This document shows, piece by piece, positions 36,901-48,900 of a stretch of DNA of 64,000 nucleotides. A model generated the notes under the pieces. The model did not search any database, was not told the origin of the DNA, and saw only the letters and a list, made by a program, of their open reading frames with translations. Source of the DNA: Verrucomicrobiaceae bacterium (GTDB lineage: Bacteria; Verrucomicrobiota; Verrucomicrobiia; Verrucomicrobiales; Verrucomicrobiaceae); NCBI GenBank assembly GCA_027489965.1, contig JAIXZA010000050.1, positions 1 through 64,000 of the forward strand, written 5' to 3'. The translations under genes and the position numbers were made by a program. Numbering within the stretch: position 1 is the stretch's first letter; the number at the start of each line of letters is the position of its first letter.

Positions 36901-39900
36901 GGTTGTGCAGCCACACGCGTTTATTCATTGGCGCCAGTCTGCCCAGTCATTACCATCAGCCCCGCTTCCTTGCCTAGCGCCACGATTGGTGTTGCTTATA
37001 GTCAGGTGATCAGTGCTAGTGGTGGCACAGCTGGTTATACTTACAGCATCACGAGTGGCACATTGCCTGCTGGGTTGACCTTCAATTCCGCTACATCGGT
37101 CTTGAGTGGTACACCAACTGCAAGCAATGGTGCGGGTGTTTCAGTCACCTTTCGTGCCGTAGATGCCTATGGTTGTGTGGGAACAACTCCCCTCACTGTG
37201 AAGGTTTGTCCTGTCATTACAGTGAGTCCTAGCACGCTTTCCAATGGCATTGTCGGTACTGCCTATAGTCAGACGGTTTCTGCTACTGGCGGTGCTTCAC
37301 CTTATGTCTTTACTGTGGCTAATGGAGCGCTTCCAGCTTGGGCCACTCTGGATTCTGCAACAGGCGTGGTGAGCGGCACTCCGAACAGTGCTACGACCTC
37401 TACCTTTGGTATCCGTGCTACGGATGCAAATGGATGTTTTGGCATGCAGTCTTATACGATCACTCCAGTGTGTCCGAGCATTGCGATCAGTCCTATCTCG
37501 CTCACTGTTCCGACGGTAGGTAACGCATACAGCCAGACTTTCAGTGGCACGGGAGGGACATCACCTTATACGTTTAACGTTATCTCTGGATTGTTGCCAA
37601 TGGGACTTGCTTTGAATGCTGCCACGGGGATTCTCTCTGGCACTGCGACGAGCACTGCGAACGCTAGCTTTACGATCCGTGCAACAGATGCCAATGGCTG
37701 CATCGGCGTGCGCAGCTACAGCGTCACGCCAGTCTGTCCGACCATTACATTAAACCCATCATCACTGCCCAATGGTACGGTCGGCGTAAGTTACAGTCAG
37801 ACGCTCAGTACAACGGGTGGCATTGCTCCCTTTACCTATGCAGTGTCAGCTGGTGCGCTGCCTGTGGGTTTAAGCTTAAATCCAACTTCTGGCACACTCA
37901 GTGGCACGCCAACGAGCACCGCTACGGCCACACTAACGATCCGCGTGACTGACACCAACGGTTGCCAAGGCACGCGCGCTTATGTGATCACCCCGGTATG
38001 CCCGACGATCACGCTGAATCCTTCTGCTATAGCTGCGGGCTTGTCGGGTAGTAGCTATCAGCAGACTTTAGGTGCATCTGGCGGCACTGCGCCCTACACC
38101 TTCAGTGTGATTTCTGGGGTTTTGCCTTCTGGCTTGGCATTAAACTCGGTCACGGGTGATCTTGCTGGCACGCCAACCTCTGCCAATGGCGGCGGTGCTA
38201 GTCTGACCATGGCAGCAACAGATGCTAATGGTTGCGTTGGAACACGTGTTTACAATTTGAAGATTTGTCCGGTCATTACCCTGGCTCCGGCGTCTCTGCC
38301 AGATGCAGTCGTTGGCACCAACTACTCGCAGGCTGTGTCTGCTGGGAATGGCGGCGCGCCATACGTTTATTCGGTTGCCTCAGGCAGCTTGCTTTCTGGT
38401 CTTACACTGGATCCTATCAGCGGTGTGATTAGCGGCACACCAAGCGCAGCCACTTCAGCGGGATTTACCGTGCGAGTGACCGATGTGAATGGTTGCCAAG
38501 CAACACGCAGTTATACGATTTCTGCTTCCTGCTCAGTGATCGCTCTGAATCCTGTCACACTCCCAACTGCAACCGTTGGCAGTCTCTTTAGCACTACGTT
38601 TAGCCCTAGTGTCGGATCTGCGCCCTTCACTTTCTCGATTACCACGGGTACTCTGCCGTCTGGTCTGATCTTGGATAGCTCCAGCGGCATACTCAGTGGC
38701 ACGCCGATCAATACGACGACATCAAGTTTCACGGTTCGCGTGGTGGATCAGTATGGCTGCTCTGGCACACGTGCTTACTCGATCACACCCGTTTGTCCGG
38801 CGATGACTATCACCCCTGGGGTATTTTCCTCTGCGTTTGTTGGAGTCGCTTATACTCAAGCGTTAGCTGTAGGCGGCGGAACAGCTCCTTACACCTGGAC
38901 ACAAACTTCAGGAGTGCTCCCTGCTGGATTAATCTTTGATACAGTTACGGCGACTCTTTCGGGAACTCCGACGACCACGAATGGTACAGGTGTTTCTTTG
39001 AGTTTCCGAGTGACTGATGTTTATGGCTGTCAGGCCACGTTGACTTCGGTGTTTGTGGTTTGTCCTGTTATCACCCTAACTCCGACGACTCTTCCTGACG
39101 CCTCTGTTGGAGTTGCCTATTCAAGGACCATCAGTGCCAGTGGTGGGGTGTCACCTTACATCTACAGTGTTAGCAGTGGCAGCTTGCCTGTTGGTCTTAG
39201 CATGAGTAGCGCGGGTGTGATCACAGGCACAGCTACCAATTCTGAGCCAGGAACCTTTGTGGTTACGGCTACCGATGTGAATGGTTGTATTGGCACTCGG
39301 ACCTACAGCATCACCACGGGTTGCGCTGTTATTACACTTTCCCCAACCACATTGCCAGATCTGACGGTGGGATCGGCTTACACTCAAACGCTGAGCGCTA
39401 CGCCGCAGAGTGGACTGATTGGGCAATATTACTCGGGTACAAATTTCAGCTCACTGGTATTGACCCGTGCAGATGCCTCAATCGATTTTGATTGGGGCAC
39501 AGGGTCGCCATCAGCATCAGTGCCAGTCAATGGTTTCTCCGTTCGCTGGACGGGGACACTACTGCCAACTTCGACAGGTAATCACACATTCCAAGCCACT
39601 ACGGATGATGGCTTCCGTCTTTGGGTGAATAATAATCTTGTGATTGATCGCTGGAATGATCAGGCAGCTACCAATCATACAGCCGTAGTAGCTTTGACTG
39701 CTGGTGTGGCTGCGACTGTGCGTGTCGAATATTACGAAAACGCAGGTTCTGCTGTCGCTCGTCTTCAGTGGTCAGGCCCAGGCTTCACACTGCAACCAGT
39801 AACAGGATGGCAGACCTATCGCTACACTGTGGCTACAGGTGCTTTGCCAGCAGGACTTTCATTGAATGCTACGACTGGCCAGATCAGTGGCACGCCTACG

Positions 39901-42900
39901 GTGCCAGGAAGCTTTACTTTCACTGTCCGAGCATCAGACGGAGGTCCTTGTTTCGGCACCCGCAGCTATACTGTGAATTCTGTTTGTCCTGCGCTGGCTA
40001 TCACGACAACGTCTCTTCCTGATGCGTTCACAGGCAATAGCTACGCACGAATTCTTAACGCTACAGGTGGTAATCCTCCACTCACGTGGAGTCTTTCAAG
40101 CGGCACTCTTCCTGCTGGCTTAAGTCTGAGCAGTGCTGGCGAAATTACAGGAACGCCTACTGTTGCAACGACTGCTAATATCACAGTGCGTGTCACTGAT
40201 TTAGGCGGCTGTTTTGCCACTCAAGCGCTAACACTTCAGGCGCGCAATATGGGTATTGGTAACCAGGTATGGGTTGATACGAACAACGATGGACTGCGTG
40301 GAAGTACGGAGGCAGGTGTTCCCAATCTACGAGTCGAGCTCTGGTCGCCAGGCTCAGATGGGCAGCGGAACAACGGCGGTGGTGATGACGTGAAAATCAC
40401 CGAGCAAGATACCGATTCCAATGGTCTTTACGCCTTCTCTAATCTTCTCGCTGGCGTTTATTATGTGCGTCTGCCGAGTCCACCGACCTATTATCCCAGT
40501 ATCAGCACGACGGCAGTAACGACTGACAATGGAGTCAATAATGACAACAATGGGGTTCAATCAGGTGGTATTGGTTCACCAGTAGTTAGCCCGCTCATTA
40601 CCTTGAGCGTCGGAGGTGAGCCTGCGGCCGGTGTTGATGGCGACGATTCAGATCGTGATAGCACCATTGACTTTGCTTTTGCCAACCTCGACCTTTGCTA
40701 CACCAATACATTGGTGGACAACGCCAGCTTCGAGTTCCAACAGCTTTCCAACAGCACTGGTACTGCGAGTGCCCTTTTAAATTACAATGGCAGTGGCACA
40801 TCATTGGGGCTTGGTATCAATGGGTTCCAATGGCTGGGAGGCACCAATGGAACGAGTGGTCTTGGTGAGCCTATTCAACGCGTGCAAGTCTTGGCTGGAA
40901 ATGCAGGGTCAAGAGTGAGCTGGGTGGAGTCTGTGAAGGCTCGTCATGGTAAACGATACATGCTTTTCCAGGGGGCTAACTCCTGTGTCAGTCTGCGTGC
41001 AGCAGGTGGTGGCGAATGGAGCTCGGTTTTGCAGGCTGGTCGTGAATATCAGGTCTCTATCTGGGCGGCTAATGCGAGTAGTGCTGCTGCATCGATTGTT
41101 TTAGATCTAGGCGCGAACACTCAGATCTATCAGGTCATCAGTGGATCGACGCCAGGTTTGTATCAATATTACACCGTAAGTCAGGGTGAAATGACCGGCA
41201 CGGCCCCTGGTGAACAACAGTGTTGCGGGTTTAGTGGCAGCGGTGGCTCCTTCTCAAGCTTTGGAAGTGCCGACTACAATAATTGGTCAGAGGCTAGCAC
41301 AAACACAGCGCAGCCTATGTGGCGTCAGTTTACTTGGCGCTTCCGTATCGCGAATTCAGCGACGCCTACCCAAATTGACACAGCTACGATGATTTTCTCT
41401 GGTGGTTCCAATACTGGTCCGATAGCTATGGATCATTTAACTCTTTGTCAGGTCAGCGCCTCTAGCACGCTGACTTTGGGTAACCAAATTTGGAATGATA
41501 CAAATAACAATGGTCTGCGTGACGGCACGGAGCTGGGTATCGGTGGAGCTTCTGTGCAGCTCTACTCGAGTATTAACAACATTTCGGGTGATGCAGACGA
41601 TATTTTGATTTCTAGCACCACCAGTTCCTCAGGCGGTGCTTATAACTTCACAGGGTTGAATGCTGGGAAATATGTTGTCAAAGTCACACCGACAACTGGA
41701 CAGCCTGCGACGAGTGGCATCCCTGTAATAGTGGATAATGGTGTCAACAATGACAACAATGGTAGCCAGCCCGGCGGTCCAGGAACGCCCCTATTTAGCC
41801 CAGTGATTGATCTGGCGACGGGAAGCGAGCCCATCACGGATGGTGATACGAACCCAGATACAGAACTGAGTATCGATTTTGGTCTATGGAGCGGGATCAG
41901 TATTGGGAATCTGGTTTGGAGTGATGTTAACAGTGACGGTGTTTTTCAAAGTGGCACGGAATCTGGGATTAGCGGCGTGGCATTAGAGCTGCTCGACAGT
42001 TCAAATAACGTCTTGAGAACAACGACCACGAACAGCAGTGGTATTTATAACTTTGTCACCTACCAACCAGGTCAATATCGAATTCGTATCCCCACGCCGC
42101 CATCCTCGCTGCCTTTGATTACAGCGGTGAATGATCCGGCGGATAATGGTGAAGACAATGATAGCAATGCTATCCAATCAGGTGGTGTTGGCACTGCAGT
42201 GACCAGCCCTCTGATCACTCTGACAGCTGGCGCTGAGCCTGGGATCGTCGGTACAACGAACAATGAAAACACGATCGACTTTGGATTCCGTGTCTGCCCT
42301 ACGATCAGTGTCAGTCCGACGGCTTTGACGACAGCGACTCAATATAGCCCGTTCAGCGTTAATTTAAGCGCCACAGGTGGCACTGGGCCTTACACATGGT
42401 CTGTTACGAGCGGGACTTTGCCTGCGGGTCTAACCCTGACGACGGCAGGTTCTCTCAGTGGTACGCCTACCGCGGCCGCTCTTCCAGGTTATTACACTTT
42501 CACGCTGCGGGCGCTGGATGGTCCTACCGGATGTTCTGCTTCACGCACTTATACCCTGACTTTGCTTTGCCCGCTTATCACGGTGTCTCCCGCTTCTCTC
42601 ACGGGTGGTGTTCAGTATTCAAGTTACTCTCAATCTTTGACTGCTAGTGGTGGTACATCTCCGTATTCATGGAGTGTTAGCCCTGCGCTGCCTTCGGGCG
42701 CGGTCTCCTGGTGGATCGCTGAAAATGGTCCCGCAGACGTGCTTTCCAATAACTTTTCGGTTTCTTACAATGGACTGGCTTATCAGACTGGTGCTGTTGG
42801 TCGCGCTTTCAACTTTGATGGAGTGGATGACCTCGCGGAGGCTGCGGATAGCAGTTCACTACAACCTGCTCAACTAACTTTGGAAGCATGGGTGAACCCA

Positions 42901-45900
42901 GCCACTTCTGGATTGCCGAGCAACGCTACGGTCATTACGAAGACCAGCAGTTCTGTGGGCACAGATGGTTATGGTCTTGGTTATCTCGGCAGCACAACCA
43001 GCTTTGGCTTCTGGGTGAATGACCGCACGAACAATCGAATTACAACAACGCTCACTGCTGGTGTTTGGTCCCATATCGCAGCCACGTATGATGGTTCTAA
43101 CATGAGGCTCTATGTGAATGGGGTACAAGTGGCTGTGAAGGTCTATGCGACGCCGATTGCTCATAGCGCTGACGTTTTGCGTATTGGTAATAATGGAGGT
43201 GGCAGTACCGCTTGGAAAGGTGGCATTGATGAAGTGGCACTCTATAACCGTGCTCTCAGTGTTGCTGAGGTCCTTAGCCGCTACAATTCGACGATAACAG
43301 GTAATAATGGCATGCCGATTGGATTAACGGTTAACGCAACCACTGGTGCGATGAGCGGCACGCCAACGAGTGTGCCCGCGATCTATAGTTTTATTGCTCG
43401 CGCTAATGATGCCAGCGGCTGCGCTGGAGTGAGGAGTTATTCACTTGTGATCGGCTGCCCAGTCATTTCCATCACTCCCACGACTCTTCCAAATGCCACG
43501 CAGTATGCTTCTTACGCCTCACAGGCCTTGATCGGAAATGGTGGCACATCACCTTACACTTGGAGTTTGTTCTCTGGCGCACTACCGACTGGAATGACGC
43601 TTAGCAGTGCTGGCGTTTTGAGTGGCACTCCAGGCGCTAATCCAGGTGCCTATAATTTCACAGTTCAGGCTCGTGATGTGAACAATTGCACGACGACCCG
43701 CAGCTATACCCTGACAGTTGTTTGTCCTCCAGTGACTCTTTCTAACACGAGCTTTGCCAGCGCTCAGCAGTTTTCTGCCTACACAGCGCAGACGGTAACC
43801 TCGTCTGGTGGAAATTCACCTTACAGTTACTCGATCACAAGCGGTGCCTTACCCACAGGCATGAATCTGACAGCCTCAGGCCTTGTCAGTGGCACACCGA
43901 CTGCGATTCCTGGGACTTATTCTTTCACCATTCAGGCTACAGATGCGCAAAACTGTTCTGGAACCCGGGCTTACTCCATCTTGGTGACCTGTCCCTTGAT
44001 TACTGTTGATCCAAGTTTGATCACATCGTCCACACAGTATGCCTCGTATTCACAGACCTTAAGTGCCACAGGTGGAAATGGTAGTTACGTTTGGAATGTG
44101 AGTTCTGGAGCTTTGCCCAATGGATTGACGTTGAGTGCAGCAGGTATCATCAGTGGCACTGCGACAGCGGCCCCTGGGAATTATAGTTTCACTGCGCGTG
44201 CTGTTGATACCCAGACTTGTGCGGGACTTCGGGCCTACACTTTGACAGTGCTTTGCCCAGCTGTGGCTGTATCACCCACCAGCATTGCGTCTGGAACTGC
44301 TACGCAGGCTTACAGTCAGACACTGACTGCTACGGGTGGAACGTCTGCTTATACATGGAGCGTGCAAAGTGGTGCATTACCAACTGGGATCACACTCTCT
44401 TCCGCAGGTGTAATCAGCGGCACAACCAACCAAATTGGTGGGTTTAATTTTGTGGCTCTGGCCACTGATTCGAATGGCTGCACAGGCACTCGTAGCTACA
44501 CCCTGAGCATCAGCTGCCCGACGATCACGATTGCGCCAGCATCACTGCCAGATGCAACAACATCTTCAGCTTACAGTCAGTCAGTGACAGCCACGGGTGG
44601 AGTCGGTGCCATCAGTTGGTCACTTGCTAGTGGAGCTCTGCCGACTGGGTTGACACTCAGTAACGCTGGTCTGATCAGCGGCACGCCGAGTGGTGCCCCT
44701 GGTATCTACAGTTTTATTGTACGCTCAGCAGACTCCAATAATTGTGAGGCCACCAAGAGCTATGTGATAAATCTACTTTGCCCTGTGGTAAGCATAACGA
44801 CAGCCAGTGTGAGTAATGGTACGACTGGAATAGCCTATAGTGTAAGCCTTGCTGCTGCGGGTGGCACGGCCCCACACTCTTGGGGTTTGAGCTCGGGAAC
44901 GCTGCCGTTGGGACTTAGCCTCAGCCCAGGTGGCATAATCAGCGGTGTGCCAACAGCTGCCGGTTCCAGCACTTTCACGGTCAGCGTGAATGATTCGTAT
45001 AACTGCTCTGCATCTAAGTCGTTTACTCTGACCACAGCCTGTCCGGTGTTAACATTATCTCCTACAATTCTTGGCGGTGGCAATCGTGGTGTCGCTTACA
45101 ATCAATCATTGATCACCTCTGGAGGAACAGCTCCTTATAGTTATACGATTTCAAGTGGTTCCTTGCCTGCTGGCCTTAGCATGAATGGATCAGGAGTGAT
45201 CTCTGGTGTGCCAACAGGATCAGGTAGCTCAACCTTCACGGTCAAATCGGATGATGCTAATGGATGCTCAGTTTCAGCTACACGTTCGATTAATGTGACA
45301 GGGCTGAGCCTTGGCGATCTCGTCTGGAATGATTTGAATCAAGATGGTGCTTTTGATGCAGGTGAAAGTGGTGTGTCTGGTGTTTCCTTGCAGCTCTTTA
45401 GTACGACTAACACTGTGATAGGAGATGGTGATGACGTCTCTGTAGGCACGACCGCGACGAATGGTTCAGGTATCTATGGTTTTGCCAATCTAGCTCCTGG
45501 CCGTTATTTCATCCGCATTGCCACCCCACCCGCAGGTCTGCCTTTCTCCTCGGGTATCATTGTCACCACTGACAATGGCGTGAACAATGACAATAATGGC
45601 ATTCAGTCAGGAGGCTCGGGAACAGCAGTGACTAGCCCTGTCATTACTCTTGCTGTAGGGCGCGAGCCAGGTGACTTCACCGGTGGCGGTGATAGTGATG
45701 CAAGTGTGGACTTTGGTTTCCGTTCAGTGCCGACAGTATCACCCTTGCTGGAGTATGATATGAACATCACCAGTGGTGGTTTGCCAGCGCCTCCGAGTTA
45801 TCAGAATCCTTGCATTGTCAGTTCGGCAAAAATTCAGGTCGAAGAGGATCTTAATGGTCTTACGGATGTTAGTGAGCCAGCCTACAGTGGTCCGATCAAA

Positions 45901-48900
45901 GGTGGGGCAAGAAGTCGTCGTGTGCGTGATTGGGATGATACCTTTGATGCTGCTTACAGCACAGCCCGCAGTAACCTCACCCAGAATCGTGACAGTCTCT
46001 GGGTGCGTTTTGATATGGACCCAACAGCCACAGGGACCGTCGGAAAACTGTTGATGGATGTTCAACGTGTGAACTCGACCTCGCCAGTGAATGGCAGGGC
46101 CTATTTAACATGGAATGACGGATCTGGTTTCCGAACGGCCAGGACGGACGCTTTTGTGATTGCTGCCCAGCCTACTTGGTATTCGTTGAATCTAAACTGG
46201 ACGACTTTCCTCGGTGGTGCCACTGCCTTGCCCACTGCTTCCCAACTTGCAGGGAAATCATTCCTTCTCGAAATCTATCTTTGGGGCGGTGACAGCACTG
46301 GTTACATTGACTTTGATAACATCGTCCTTGAAGGCAGCGCTACCTGCGCGCCACCTACACTTTCTGTCGGTGACTTTGTTTGGAGTGATCTAAACTGTAA
46401 CGGCCTTAAAAATTCACGTGAACCAGGACTTCCTGGCGTAACGGTTGAGCTTTGGCGTGCAGGTGCTGACAATACAGCTAATACGATTGATGATGCCTTG
46501 CACGCGACCATGGTGACCGATGCTAATGGCTACTATCTTTTCAGTGGTCTTGCTGCGGGTAAATACTTCGTGAAAATCCCAATGCCTAGCACTGACTGGC
46601 CGACTGCTGCCCCTGCGGTCAATCTGGACAATGGTGTGGATAATGATAGCAACGGTCTTCAGCCTGGGGGTTCTGGAACCGCAGTGAATAGCCCAGTCAT
46701 CACACTTGCACTGAGTACTGAGCCCGGAAGCACAGGAACGACGAATCGTGATATGAGCATTGATTTTGGTTTTTGTGCAAGCATGAGCATTGGTAATTTG
46801 GTCTTTAGTGACGTGAATAACAATGGTCTGGTCGATAGTGGTGAAGGCGGTGTTCTTGGTGCCCAAGTTGAGCTTTTTCAGTCCACCGATACGACGGTGA
46901 ATAATAGTGATGATGTGAAGATCGGCAGCACATTCACGACGGATGCGACAGGTAGTTACAACTTCACAGCACTGACGATTGGTCGTTATTATATCAAGTT
47001 GACGCCGCCTATCTCGCATCCCCGCCGCAGCAGCACAAGCAGTAGCAGTGATAACGGCGTGGATAATGATAACAATGGTATCAGTCAATCCGCAACGAGC
47101 GCCCCCATTTATTCCATGATGGTTACCTTATCGGCATTGACCGAGCCTGGTAATCTTTTGGCACCCTTTGGAAGCAATGCAGAGACAACGATTGACTTTG
47201 GTTTGCGTCCAGTTTTTGTGAGCATTGGAAACGTCGTCTTCAAGGACGGCAATAACAATAATCGTTTTGATACTGGTGAAGGTGTCGGAAATGTCCGAGT
47301 CGAGTTGCTCAATGAGGCTGGTGTGTTTGTTCGTAATTTGAGCACGAGTAATGTGGCGAGCACGCGCGGACAGTATAACTTCACAAATGTTATTCCTGGT
47401 AACTATTTTGTTCGCATTCCTCCGAGTGAATTTGGTTCAGGCATGGCTTTGGCAAACACGCTTTCCATTCAGCCTAGTAGTCCAGTGGACGATGATCAGG
47501 ATGATGATCAAATCACTGGTGATAGCGGTGTGGATAATGCCACGCCAGCCTCAAGTGGAATTTCCAGCCCGCTATTGGCTGTCTTTGAAGATACCCAGCC
47601 GACTCTTGCTACTGGTGAATCTGGTTTTGGTGCCACTCTAGATGATAGTGACGATAACAACGGCAATATGACGGTCGATTTTGGATTCCGTTCTACAGGG
47701 CCGACAGAAACTGGCTGTTATCATTTTGTTTTCGGAGACAACAACCAGGATGGCACACTTCTGAGTAAGGCAACGGAATGGGTGCCAGCTCAAGCTTATG
47801 ATTTTAATTATGCGGGTAACATCGCTACCATCGATAATTTTGATCTCGTTTATGATGCTCCGACAAAGCGCCTTATTTTAGACTCGAGCTTTACTCAGGT
47901 GAGTGGTCGCAAAGTCGATGCCATCTGGATGTTGGTGAGCACGGGGTCCAATCCAGCAAATGCCGAGCATGCAGTGATTTATATGGACGGTTTCAATCGT
48001 AATGCTCCTCAGCTCACGATCTATCGCTACGACCCAGCCCAAGGTCAGCTGAGTTGGCAGTCTGCCTCTAATATCATGGTGAGCACGGTCGTTGGCGGAG
48101 CCAATAGCGCAGACGTTCTTCAGGATAAGGTTACAGAGACGGGTACAAGTGTGCGTTTCCAATTCGTGATCGACGTCAACCGCGTTAATACGGCCACCAA
48201 TTGGACTGCCATGGGTGTCAATGCGGCCACTTGGGAAGGGCTTTTGATGGCAGGATCGTCTGGCGTTGTTTTGCGCACTGTTGATCTTAACAGTGCGCCG
48301 ACGTATGATTCATCGGGTCGATTGACGGCATTTAATTACACTCCTAGTAGCACCACACAAGGTACGTTTGAAACTGATCCAGCGGGTGTCTTCACCATTG
48401 CCACTGAGCCCTGCTCGATTTCACCCTGGGTGAATCTTGGGAATTTGGTATGGAGTGACACGAATTGGAATGGTCTCAAGGACTCTAGTGAACTCGGTGT
48501 GAGTGGTGCTACTGTGCAGCTCTTTGACCCAGGGGCTGATGCTGCTGTTGGTGGCACTGGACTTAACGCAGATTTCCAGGTGGGATCATCCTTGGTAACA
48601 AATAGTACGGGTGCTTATAACTTTACGAATCTTGTGCCGGGTAAGTATTATGTGCGTGTTACGCCACCAGCGACTTTCCCTTCGAACGGCGGATCCGTTG
48701 TGACCGTGGATAACAATGTGGATAACGATAATAATGGCAGTCAGCCAGGTGGTCCGGGTACGAATCTTTTCAGTCCCGTCATTGATCTAGCTGTCGGTTC
48801 TGAACCAACCTCTGCAGTGGATGGTGATGGCACGAGTGGAAACGCGACTGTTGATTTCGGCCTCTGGAGTGGCTTCACGATTGGTGACTTAGTCTGGAGT

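Noticed and set aside
32161..40248. A regular 265-bp DNA periodicity that could be taken for satellite DNA or a CRISPR-like array
   Set aside because: The period equals the Ig-like protein repeat, DNA copies are diverged, and there are no short conserved repeats with unique spacers.
46414..47088. A 224-codon minus-strand frame inside the giant gene
   Set aside because: The antisense of SdrD-B repeats gives His/Ile/Thr-rich nonsense; the plus-strand domain pattern is unbroken.
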